From JBEIGE01 sp040382055 (lineage in GTDB: Bacteria > Pseudomonadota > Gammaproteobacteria > Burkholderiales > Burkholderiaceae_C), in contig JBEIGE010000035.1 in the NCBI GenBank assembly GCA_040382055.1, positions 1-22,673 on the forward strand: a stretch of 22,673 bases of DNA. The letters are read 5' to 3'. Positions within the stretch are counted from its first letter, which is position 1. Every line of letters begins with the position of its first letter. Position numbers and translations under genes: made by a program. Of the stretch, positions 7,710 through 17,188 are shown one piece after another. The notes beneath the pieces are model-generated. The model did not search any database and was not told where the DNA came from. It was given only the letters and a program-made list of their open reading frames with translations.

Positions 7710-10166
7710 CTAGGGGCTAAAAGGGCTTTTGTTCAAACACCAACGTTCAAAATCATCGGTGGGAAGGGCTTTGGAAACAAACCAGCCTTGCACATAATCG
7801 CAACCCAGTGACTTGAGTAAATTCCATTCCTCCAGGGTCTCTGCGCCTTCTGCCACAACCGCAAGACCCAAGCGATGCCCCAGGGAAATGATGGAGTCGA
7901 GCAACAAGGCACCGTCCGTGTCCGGCTTGACCTTGGCAACAAAGGCGCGATCAATCTTGAGCTCTGCAACGGGCATTTTTTGCAGATAAGCCAGGGACGA
8001 GTAGCCAGTGCCGAAATCGTCAATCGACAGGCTAAAGCCGGCCTGGTGAAGCTCATTCATGACGGCAAGCGCCATGCCGGGGTCTTGCATCGCGCCGCTT
8101 TCTGTAATTTCCAGTCGTATGTCCTGGGGTCGTGCGCCCAAACGGACAGCAGTTGCCAGGGTGTCACTTGCAAAACCCGGCTCGCTCAGATCAAAAACAG
8201 ACAGATTGACCGAGATTTGGATGGGTTTACCCAGTTCCCGCTGGGCCTTGGCATAGCGCATTGCGGAATGGATCACCGAGCGGGTAATCAGGGTGATTCT
8301 TCCGGTACTCTCGGCAAAAGGAATGAACTCGGATGGAGGAATCATGCCGCGTTGCGGATGCACCCATCGAATCAGAGCCTCTGCACTGGTGACTGAGCCG
8401 TCTTGCATGCTGACCTTGGGCTGCAGGTGAATTGTGAGTTCGTCCATGTCTGCCGCCCGCCGCAGTTCGGAGAGCAGGCCAAGATCTGCCCGGTTAGCCG
8501 ACTCCAGCGTTTGGCCATACACCACCCATCGCTTGCGCAGCGCACGCCCCGTACCCAGGGCCAGCTCGGCATTGCGGATCAATATAGAAAAGGGTGTGTC
8601 AGGATGCTCTGCTCGTGCAACGCCGGCTGAAATGGAGATATCCACCACCTGGCCTGCAATTTCAACGGCCTTGAAAAAAGATTCTTCAATCTGGTGTTGC
8701 AAGGCGTCCAGATCCTTCACACCCGGAATCAGCATGCAGTACTGATCGGCGTGGGTGCGGCCAAGGCAGGCGCGCGGATAGGTTTCAAGGACCTGATTGA
8801 GGCGGTGTGCGGTTTGTTGGAGGATTCGGTCTCCCAACTCCGGCCCGAGTGCTGAATTGATGGAACGAAAACGCTCAATATTGACCATCAAGGCACACGA
8901 TTGCCCCTGCTCAGAGTCGTTCTTAAATGTGGTCTCGTAATGGCGCAATCCTTCACGACTCTTCAAACCCGTGAGCGGATCGGTCAGCGCGACCCGCACG
9001 GTTTCGCGCTGAAAACGCAGGCTTCGGTCAGCGATGCCAAAATAAAATGCCAGGGGTAACAACAGTGTTCTCAGGTAATCAAACGCAGAGCCGATGGCGA
9101 ACTCCGTGGGTATGGGTTCTTGCAACAGAACGTTGAAGTACAAAAAGATGGCCCAATAAATCCCTATGGGTGCCAGCCCGACCAGAAGGATGGCGCAACT
9201 GCGTTCACCCCGAAGCCAGCCGCGGATATTGCCGCTGAACAGCACCAGAAAATGAAGCGGCAGCAGCAAAAAAATTAGCCTGCCCGCTGAATCCGGGAAG
9301 TAAAAATTAAGCGGAATGAGCAATAAAAAACCAAGACCCACGCCATAAGCCAGTTTGCCGATGAAGGGGCTGTGCTTCATGAAGCGGCCAAAGCGCACAC
9401 TGAGCAAGAGCGAAAACACCGCATTCAGATATTGAATGGCCCATGGATTGAGCATGACCAGGGCATCACCTTCAAGGGTGAAGGTCAGCCCGCTCTTGGT
9501 AAAGATCAGCCAAGACTGGAGTACGGCATAGACAGCGTAAATGCCATAGTCGGCTTCACGCAAGGCAATCGCGAAAAAAATGGCAATCAGGGCCGTACAC
9601 AACAGAAAAGCCGCGGCGCTTTGGCTGAGAAAGTCTTCCTGATGGTCGTCACGCAGGCTGACCGGGGAGGTGTCGGCCTGAAGCCTCAATTCCCGCGAAA
9701 AACCGGGGATCCTGCCGACATTCGGAATCGGCAGGATTTTGGCCAGCAGGGGGAATTCAGTGCTGGAGTCGATGACAAAAGTGGCCTGGGTGCCGCTGAC
9801 CAAAGACCCATGGCTTTGCCCAAGTCGCACCGCCTTGCCCAGATGGGTTCCGCCGGCGTCATAAAGCTCGATATCGACGAGCAATATATTGAGGTCTAGA
9901 AAACTCAGGTAGAGCGATTCGCTGGCGCGCGCAGCGTTCTGCTCGTAGTCGATTCGAATCCAGCAGGGCCGTTGATCTAACGGTAGAACAACGCCAGCTC
10001 CGTTCGCTGGCTGCCAGCCCTTGTGGGCGTTTAATTCACTGGGTTCAAATTGTGCTTGGGGTGCGTCACACCGGTAGTCGATTGCCAGGGGAACAGCAAA
10101 TACTGAACCCTGCCAAATCAACAAAAGAAAAAGTACGAGTAATCGAAGTTCCCCGATTGAAATCAT
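7710..10166 (-). CDS. 7TMR-DISM / degenerate GGDEF / EAL membrane protein (c-di-GMP phosphodiesterase)
   Basis: The 818-residue protein starts with a signal peptide (hydrophobic RLLVLFLLLIW). It then has a periplasmic domain of the 7TMR-DISMED2 type (about 25-175), seven hydrophobic helices (about 180-385), a GGDEF domain (about 395-555) and an EAL domain (about 575-815). The cyclase signature is replaced by HADQY (472-476), so diguanylate cyclase activity should be lost. The EAL domain keeps EALIR (596-600), the Asn of SVNLS, LEITES, DDFGTGYSS (716-724), the Lys of ELKIDR and AEGAE, so c-di-GMP hydrolysis is likely. The degenerate GGDEF may sense GTP, and the DISM part suggests a periplasmic ligand, perhaps a carbohydrate or lipid. 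I chose ATG 10166 rather than the upstream in-frame TTG (10205) because GAGGGAG directly precedes it and the signal peptide then begins at residue 1. It is the first gene of a tight cluster with the GMC-hydrolase gene. Confidence 0.9.
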   Translation of the reverse strand: MISIGELRLLVLFLLLIWQGSVFAVPLAIDYRCDAPQAQFEPSELNAHKGWQPANGAGVVLPLDQRPCWIRIDYEQNAARASESLYLSFLDLNILLVDIELYDAGGTHLGKAVRLGQSHGSLVSGTQATFVIDSSTEFPLLAKILPIPNVGRIPGFSRELRLQADTSPVSLRDDHQEDFLSQSAAAFLLCTALIAIFFAIALREADYGIYAVYAVLQSWLIFTKSGLTFTLEGDALVMLNPWAIQYLNAVFSLLLSVRFGRFMKHSPFIGKLAYGVGLGFLLLIPLNFYFPDSAGRLIFLLLPLHFLVLFSGNIRGWLRGERSCAILLVGLAPIGIYWAIFLYFNVLLQEPIPTEFAIGSAFDYLRTLLLPLAFYFGIADRSLRFQRETVRVALTDPLTGLKSREGLRHYETTFKNDSEQGQSCALMVNIERFRSINSALGPELGDRILQQTAHRLNQVLETYPRACLGRTHADQYCMLIPGVKDLDALQHQIEESFFKAVEIAGQVVDISISAGVARAEHPDTPFSILIRNAELALGTGRALRKRWVVYGQTLESANRADLGLLSELRRAADMDELTIHLQPKVSMQDGSVTSAEALIRWVHPQRGMIPPSEFIPFAESTGRITLITRSVIHSAMRYAKAQRELGKPIQISVNLSVFDLSEPGFASDTLATAVRLGARPQDIRLEITESGAMQDPGMALAVMNELHQAGFSLSIDDFGTGYSSLAYLQKMPVAELKIDRAFVAKVKPDTDGALLLDSIISLGHRLGLAVVAEGAETLEEWNLLKSLGCDYVQGWFVSKALPTDDFERWCLNKSPFSP

Positions 10167-10168
10167 TG

Positions 10169-10175
10169 CTCCCTC
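10169..10175 (-). promoter_or_regulatory. Ribosome binding site deciding the EAL gene start
   Basis: The minus strand reads GAGGGAGCA immediately before ATG 10166-10164. This purine-rich Shine-Dalgarno match supports the ATG over the TTG thirteen codons upstream, which has no comparable site and would add a hydrophilic tail before the signal peptide. Confidence 0.6.
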
Positions 10176-10227
10176 GTCGCCTGTCGAAAACTGCTTATCC
10201 TGCAATATGGCTGACAGCTACGAATTC

Positions 10228-10257
10228 ATTCTAGGGGACGAAACAGATCCAAAGCAA
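10228..10257 (-). promoter_or_regulatory. Candidate sigma-70 promoter for the EAL/GMC-hydrolase cluster
   Basis: On the minus strand TTGCTT (10257-10252) is followed after 18 bp by TAGAAT (10233-10228), about 60 bp upstream of the ATG at 10166. The -10 matches consensus at five of six bases; the -35 is weak (three of six). It lies in the 159-bp gap after clpB, the only sizeable non-coding gap before this cluster. An imperfect inverted repeat (10242-10248 with 10263-10269) surrounds the -35 and could be an operator. No experimental support. Confidence 0.3.
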
Positions 10258-10325
10258 GAACTATCTGTTCCTGTTGGTCTGAGCTAGCAAAAGTAGGGGT
10301 GGAACTGCGTTAGGGTGCGCGGTGA

Positions 10326-12938
<2,613 letters not shown>

Positions 12939-12955
12939 GAGTTCTCCTGGAGTTA

Positions 12956-12970
12956 CCCCCAGCTTGGGGG
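12956..12970. repeat. GC-rich palindrome overlapping the clpB -10 element
   Basis: The minus strand reads CCCCCA-AGC-TGGGGG, a six-bp stem with a three-base loop. One arm is the -10 of the proposed RpoH promoter. An mRNA started at this promoter would contain little or none of the stem, whereas read-through RNA from moaE would carry it entire, about 11 nt upstream of the clpB Shine-Dalgarno site. Confidence 0.5.
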
Positions 12971-12990
12971 CAATCTAGAAAGAATTCAAG
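12961..12990 (-). promoter_or_regulatory. Sigma-32 (RpoH) type heat-shock promoter of clpB
   Basis: On the minus strand CTTGAA (12990-12985) is followed after 14 bp by CCCCCAAGCT (12970-12961), close to the RpoH consensus CTTGAAA-N13/14-CCCCATnT. Transcription would begin near 12955, leaving a short leader of about 17 nt that still contains the AGGAG ribosome binding site. clpB is a classic RpoH target in proteobacteria, which supports the assignment. The -10 is part of a GC-rich palindrome (12956-12970). Confidence 0.7.
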
Positions 12991-13019
12991 TCCACTGATG
13001 TGCCACAAGTGAAAAGCCC

Positions 13020-13033
13020 TTGATTCAGATCAA
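13020..13033. promoter_or_regulatory. FNR/Anr-type binding site upstream of clpB
   Basis: The sequence TTGATTCAGATCAA matches the FNR/Anr consensus TTGAT-N4-ATCAA at all ten specified bases. It lies between the moaE stop and the clpB start, about 71 bp upstream of the inferred clpB transcription start, a distance compatible with class I activation. No other divergent gene is present to own the site. Regulation is inferred from the motif alone. Confidence 0.5.
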
Positions 13034-13081
13034 AAAACCGCCACTGGGCAGTCGCTGGGAACCGGGCCGAATTTTCAAGCG

Positions 13082-13612
13082 CTAGGCAGCGCTGTTGCCA
13101 GCAAGGATTCCCCAGCGTGCCAATGCCGCATCGTCACTGATGCGGGCGTCGACCCACTGTGAACCTTGAGGGGTTTGTTCCTTTTTCCAGAACGGAGCCT
13201 GGGTTTTCAGGTAGTCCATGAGGAATTCACAGGCAGCAAAACTCTGTCCCCGGTGCGCTGATGTGACCGCCACCATGACAATTTGGTCCAAGGGTTGGAG
13301 CAGGCCCACGCGGTGTATCACGCGTGCGCCAAAAATGTCAAAGCGTTCAAAGGCCTGGTCGATCATGGCCTCGATGGCTTTTTCGGTCATGCCGGGGTAG
13401 TGTTCCAGCTCCATGGACAAAACAGGTGTAATCACACTTGGGTCTGCACCTGCACCCGCAGCTGGCAGTTCGCCCAGGGGACTGCTGTTTCTGTCCCGCA
13501 CCGTTCCCACAAAGCTGCATACCGCGCCGACTCGGGGGTCTTGAAAGCGCAGGGAGACAATTTCCTCACTCAGGTTGAAGTCCTCGGTCTGAATCCGAAC
13601 CCGGGCCGTCAT
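13082..13612 (-). CDS. moaE: Molybdopterin synthase catalytic subunit MoaE
   Basis: MoaE is the large subunit of molybdopterin synthase, which with thiocarboxylated MoaD converts cyclic pyranopterin monophosphate to molybdopterin in the cytoplasm. The 176-residue protein shows VGAVCSFVGTVRD (28-40), HYPGM (71-75), IHRVGLL (99-105), SAHRGQSF (118-125) and DYLKTQAPFWKKE (133-145). Lys136 and Lys143 correspond to the catalytic lysines K119 and K126 of E. coli MoaE. It is longer than the ~150-residue E. coli protein because of an Ala/Pro/Gly-rich insertion at about 44-64 between the strand after VRD and the SMELEHYPG segment; this loop is variable in the family. The gene starts 4 bp after moaD, so the two subunits are translated together. 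Confidence 0.96.
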   Translation of the reverse strand: MTARVRIQTEDFNLSEEIVSLRFQDPRVGAVCSFVGTVRDRNSSPLGELPAAGAGADPSVITPVLSMELEHYPGMTEKAIEAMIDQAFERFDIFGARVIHRVGLLQPLDQIVMVAVTSAHRGQSFAACEFLMDYLKTQAPFWKKEQTPQGSQWVDARISDDAALARWGILAGNSAA

Positions 13613-13616
13613 ACGG

Positions 13617-13868
13617 TCAACCTCCCGTCACCGGCGGGAAGAAAGCCACTTCACAGCCATCGGTCAACGCAGCGGCCTCGCTACTCATGACCTGATCCAA
13701 AGCCACACGCACGGCCCTGCCAGGAGCCAGGCAGTCGGCGTAGTTGCCGCCGCGCGCCAACAACTCGGCTCGCAGGCTGGCAAGGGTGTCAGCGCTGGTC
13801 TCGAGGGTTTCCGCACCCGTTCCCAGGCTCTCCCGGATAGATGCGAAATATTTCAGATGGATCTTCAT
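13617..13868 (-). CDS. moaD: Molybdopterin synthase sulfur carrier subunit MoaD
   Basis: The 83-residue protein has a ubiquitin-like beta-grasp fold pattern: N-terminal strand MKIHLKYFASIRE, middle VRVALDQ, and the terminal segment EVAFFPPVTGG. The C-terminal Gly82-Gly83 is adenylated by MoeB and converted to a thiocarboxylate, which donates sulfur to MoaE. No moeB is visible in the window. The start ATG 13868 overlaps the moeA stop by four bases (ATGA), and moaE follows after 4 bp, so the three genes are tightly coupled. Confidence 0.95.
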   Translation of the reverse strand: MKIHLKYFASIRESLGTGAETLETSADTLASLRAELLARGGNYADCLAPGRAVRVALDQVMSSEAAALTDGCEVAFFPPVTGG

Positions 13869-15151
13869 GCCAGCAGCTCCGAAAATGGCAGGAATCGCAC
13901 CAGGTCACCCTGCCGGATGGTCTGCCCGGCCGGGTTGTCCAGCAGACCCTCACCCCAAACCACCGAAGTCAAAACCCCGGAACTCTGGTTGGCAAACAAG
14001 TCCAGGCCACCTGCCCCATTGCGTTTGACGCGCAGAAACTCGCGGCGTTTGTCTGCACGTGGCCAATCAAAATGGGCTGGCAAGGAGATGGCAGCGGGTG
14101 TGACGTGGCTGACACCCTGAAGTTTGAGAATAAACGGGCGAACCAGCAGCAAAAAAGTGACGAAGCTGGACACCGGATTGCCCGGCAGCCCAGTGAAATG
14201 GCAGAAAGAACCCGCATTCGAACCTGATTCAGTTGCGCGGTAAATTTTTCCGTACGCAAAGGGTTTGCCAGGCTTGATGGCAATTTGCCAGAGATCGAGT
14301 TCGCCCAGTTGTTGAACCGCCGGCTTGATATGGTCTTCTTCGCCCACGGAGACGCCGCCACTGGTGAGGATCAGGTCATGACACAGGGCCGCCTGGCGCA
14401 GGGCTTGCACCGTGGCTTCGCGCTGGTCGGGAACTATGCCCAGGTCGGTTACCTCACAGCCCAGCCTAAGCAGCAAGGCGCGCAGGAAGAACCGGTTGGA
14501 GTTGTAGATGGCGCCGGCTGGCATGTGCTCGGGCCGGATGCTACCTGGCATGACCAACTCATCACCGGTGGAGAACAGCGCCACCCGAGGTTTGGCCTTG
14601 ACCTGCAAGAAATCCATGCCAATACTGGCTGCAAGCCCAAGCTCTGCGGGCCCCAGGCGCTCTCCCTTTGATAGCACAACAGAACCTCGGGTGACATCCT
14701 CGCCGGCACGGCGTATCCACTGACCGGGCTGTGGACGCACACGAATACGCACGCCGCCTTCACACTCGTTGACCACTTCACAGTCTTCCTGCATGACGAC
14801 GGCATCCGCGCCAGGGGGGATGGGGGCTCCGGTGAAGATACGAGCGGCAGCCAGAGCTTCGAGCGTGTGACCTGTGCTTCCGGCAGCAATGCGCTGAGTC
14901 ACCTGCAGGACTGATCCAGGCTCCAGGACATCTGAACATCTGAGGGCATAGCCATCCATAGAACTATTGTCTTGCGGTGGAACTTGCAGGCCGGAGATCA
15001 GGTCAGCGGCCAACACCCGGCGGTCTGCCTCAAAAGTGCTTACCGCTTCAAGTCCCGGCAGTTCCTGTGCATGGGCCAGCAGTTCGATCAAAGCGTCATC
15101 GAGCGAGCGCAAAACGGGGCGTCCGGGGTTCATGGCGGGCAAGTCAGTCAC
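13865..15151 (-). CDS. moeA: Molybdopterin molybdenumtransferase MoeA
   Basis: MoeA inserts molybdate into adenylylated molybdopterin, the last step of basic Mo-cofactor assembly. The 428-residue length agrees with the family (E. coli 411). Visible landmarks are SSMDGYALR (63-71), GAPIPPGADAVVMQE (108-122), GQWIRRAGEDV (143-153), the MPT-binding domain motif LTSGGVSVGEEDH (261-273), KPGKPFAYGK (288-297) and GLPGNPVSSF (319-328). The start is GTG 15151, forming a GTGA overlap with the mobB stop; an ATG six codons later (15133) is an alternative. It overlaps moaD by four bases. Confidence 0.95.
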   Translation of the reverse strand: MTDLPAMNPGRPVLRSLDDALIELLAHAQELPGLEAVSTFEADRRVLAADLISGLQVPPQDNSSMDGYALRCSDVLEPGSVLQVTQRIAAGSTGHTLEALAAARIFTGAPIPPGADAVVMQEDCEVVNECEGGVRIRVRPQPGQWIRRAGEDVTRGSVVLSKGERLGPAELGLAASIGMDFLQVKAKPRVALFSTGDELVMPGSIRPEHMPAGAIYNSNRFFLRALLLRLGCEVTDLGIVPDQREATVQALRQAALCHDLILTSGGVSVGEEDHIKPAVQQLGELDLWQIAIKPGKPFAYGKIYRATESGSNAGSFCHFTGLPGNPVSSFVTFLLLVRPFILKLQGVSHVTPAAISLPAHFDWPRADKRREFLRVKRNGAGGLDLFANQSSGVLTSVVWGEGLLDNPAGQTIRQGDLVRFLPFSELLA

Positions 15152-15681
15152 AGGTACATCTCCGCTGTGTACTCAAAACGATCCGCGTAGCGCAGCAACC
15201 AGTCCACTAAGGCATCCGGGTTGTTCAGGTCGAGCACGTCCAGGTTGGTGGGCTGCGGCAATTGATCGGGCGAGTCGGTCGCAATGGCGACGATAAAGTC
15301 ATCATTTGGATAACGGACCGGCTGGCAAGAGGCCGCTCTCCAGACTTCGATCTTGTGCAAGTCACTCTGCTTGAAGCCTTCGACCAGCACCCAATCCACG
15401 CCTTCATACAGTTCTGCCAGCAAGTGATGAACGCTGAGCGTTGCGGGCTGTTCGAACTCGCGCATCATTACCAGTCGTTTACTGGATGCGACCACAATCT
15501 CAAAAGCCCCTGCTTCGCGGTGACGCCAGGTATCCTTGCCGGGATGATCCACATCGAACTGGTGATGGGCATGCTTGACCACAGACACCCGCAAGCCTCG
15601 TAGCCGCATGGCGGGAATCAAGCTCTCCACCAGGGTTGTTTTTCCTGAACCCGAGTAGCCCGAGAAACCAATAACTTTCAT
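15148..15681 (-). CDS. mobB: Molybdopterin-guanine dinucleotide biosynthesis protein MobB
   Basis: MobB is a GTP-binding P-loop protein that assists MobA in attaching GMP to molybdopterin (MGD cofactor). The protein (177 residues from ATG 15681) begins MKVIGFSGYSGSGKTTL, with Walker A at 8-15. It has the family's VVKHAHHQFDVDHPGKD segment (about 35-51), WRHREAGA, and VDWVLVEGFK with a following H-K-I-E-V (about 113-128). An in-frame TTG three codons upstream is less likely because the ATG gives the canonical N-terminus. No strong Shine-Dalgarno sequence is seen. It is the first gene of the Mo-cofactor group, 64 bp after thrC; its stop overlaps the moeA GTG. No mobA is visible in the window. 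Confidence 0.92.
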   Translation of the reverse strand: MKVIGFSGYSGSGKTTLVESLIPAMRLRGLRVSVVKHAHHQFDVDHPGKDTWRHREAGAFEIVVASSKRLVMMREFEQPATLSVHHLLAELYEGVDWVLVEGFKQSDLHKIEVWRAASCQPVRYPNDDFIVAIATDSPDQLPQPTNLDVLDLNNPDALVDWLLRYADRFEYTAEMYL

Positions 15682-15696
15682 AAAGACCAATCAAGC

Positions 15697-15713
15697 GCTA
15701 TATAAAAAATAGC
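15697..15713. repeat. Small AT-rich palindrome upstream of mobB
   Basis: On the minus strand GCTAT and ATAGC arms flank a seven-base T-rich spacer, followed by GCGCTTGATTGG, in the gap between thrC and mobB. From memory, similar GCTAT/ATAGC plus GCGCTT palindromes occur between genes in Comamonadaceae, but I cannot verify this here. It has no long GC stem and is not a convincing terminator. Confidence 0.3.
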
Positions 15714-15745
15714 AAACAAATGAATTGGATAAAGGGGAGGACTGA

Positions 15746-17188
15746 TTATTTTCCACATTCATTGACAATAAAAGCTTGCACGGCAGCCACATCCTTGGCG
15801 AGCAAGGTCACACGGCGGGGGAGATGCTCGATACCTGCCAACTTGGGCGGACATTGTGGGGCCTGGCCTAATGCTTCAACAATGGTGGCAGCAAACTTGA
15901 TGGGCAAGGCTGTTTCAAGAACGATCATCGACACGCCAGCTTGCGCCCATTCTGGCGCAACCTTCAAGCCATCAGCGGTATGCGGGTCAACCATCACGCC
16001 AAACTTATTGAAGGTGTTGCGAATGGTGGCCAAGCGGTCGGCGTGGGTGCTCTTGCCGCTGTAAAAACCATAAAGCGTGCGTATCTGCTTGAAAGCCGGG
16101 TCCTGCGACAAATCGAAGCGGCCGGTTTGCGTCAGTGCCTTGCCAAACAAGGCCTTGACGCGCGCGCCATCCCGGCCCAGCAGATCAAAGACAAAGCGCT
16201 CAAAATTGGAGGCCTTGGAGATATCCATGGAGGGACTGGATGTTTCCTGGGTATCAGCACTCTCCCGAACCCGGTACAGACCTGTACGGAAGAATTCATC
16301 GAGTACGTCGTTCTCATTGGTGGCCACCACCAGTTTGTCGATGGGCAGACCCATCATGCGGGCCACATGACCCGCACAGACGTTGCCAAAATTTCCCGAA
16401 GGGACGGAAAAATTCACTTTTTCGGTGTTGCGACTCGTGGCCTGGAAATAGCCGGCAAAGTAGTAAACCACCTGGGCAACCAGTCGTGCCCAATTGATGG
16501 AATTGACCGTGCCGATGTGGTACTCACGCTTAAAGGCCAGGTCATTGGAGACCGCTTTGACGATGTCCTGACAATCATCAAACACACCCTCAATGGCCAG
16601 ATTGTGGATATTGGCGTCCATGAGACTGAACATCTGCGCCTGCTGAAAGGGACTCATGCGGGCGTGCGGACTGGTCATGAAGACACGAACGCCTTTTTTA
16701 CCGCGCATGGCGTACTCTGCGGCACTGCCAGTGTCACCACTGGTGGCACCCAAAATATTGAGTTGCTCACCGCGACGGGTCAACTCGTATTCAAATAAGT
16801 TGCCGAGTAATTGCATGGCCATGTCCTTGAAGGCCAAAGTCGGCCCGTTGGACAAAGCCTCCAGATACAAACCATCCTCAAGAGGACGCAAAGGGACGAT
16901 TTTGTCTGACCCGAAGACCTCTGCGGTGTAGGTTTTATGGCAAATGGCTTTCAGGTCTGCCGCGGGAATATCGTCGATGTAAAGCGACAACACCTCAAAA
17001 GCCAGCGCGGCATAGCCTTGCTGGTCGTATACCTGACGCCAGCGTGTCAGGGTTTCATCACTGACATGGGGATAGGACTGCGGGAGATACAGACCACCGT
17101 CTGGTGCCAGGCCTTCGAGCAGGATTTCACAAAACCGCCGTGGTTCAGAAGGAGTGCCAGCATCCTGGCGGGTACTGATGTACTTCAT
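15746..17188 (-). CDS. thrC: Threonine synthase
   Basis: This PLP enzyme converts O-phosphohomoserine to L-threonine in the cytoplasm. The 480-residue protein has the N-terminal motif YISTRQDAG typical of proteobacterial ThrC, the DGGLYLP segment (30-36), the PLP lysine in LAFKDMAMQLLG (Lys121), the phosphate loop GATSGDTGSAAEYA (about 146-159) and FSVPSGNFGNVCAG (about 256-269). Its ATG overlaps the hom stop by one base (TGATG), indicating translational coupling with homoserine dehydrogenase. No thrB is in the window; in betaproteobacteria homoserine kinase is commonly encoded elsewhere. Confidence 0.97.
   Translation of the reverse strand: MKYISTRQDAGTPSEPRRFCEILLEGLAPDGGLYLPQSYPHVSDETLTRWRQVYDQQGYAALAFEVLSLYIDDIPAADLKAICHKTYTAEVFGSDKIVPLRPLEDGLYLEALSNGPTLAFKDMAMQLLGNLFEYELTRRGEQLNILGATSGDTGSAAEYAMRGKKGVRVFMTSPHARMSPFQQAQMFSLMDANIHNLAIEGVFDDCQDIVKAVSNDLAFKREYHIGTVNSINWARLVAQVVYYFAGYFQATSRNTEKVNFSVPSGNFGNVCAGHVARMMGLPIDKLVVATNENDVLDEFFRTGLYRVRESADTQETSSPSMDISKASNFERFVFDLLGRDGARVKALFGKALTQTGRFDLSQDPAFKQIRTLYGFYSGKSTHADRLATIRNTFNKFGVMVDPHTADGLKVAPEWAQAGVSMIVLETALPIKFAATIVEALGQAPQCPPKLAGIEHLPRRVTLLAKDVAAVQAFIVNECGK

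Noticed and set aside
10167..10205. In-frame TTG start extending the EAL protein by 13 residues
   Set aside because: No Shine-Dalgarno site at the TTG; the ATG at 10166 has GAGGGAG just upstream and places the signal peptide at the N-terminus.
10242..10269. Inverted repeat AACAGAT...ATCTGTT between clpB and the EAL gene
   Set aside because: Seven-bp, AT-rich arms with a 14-nt spacer and no T tract; too weak for a terminator and only a speculative operator.
13034..13070. Possible terminator after moaE (GGCGG followed by six T on the minus strand)
   Set aside because: Only a four-bp ACTG/CAGT stem can be drawn near it, too weak to call a Rho-independent terminator by eye.
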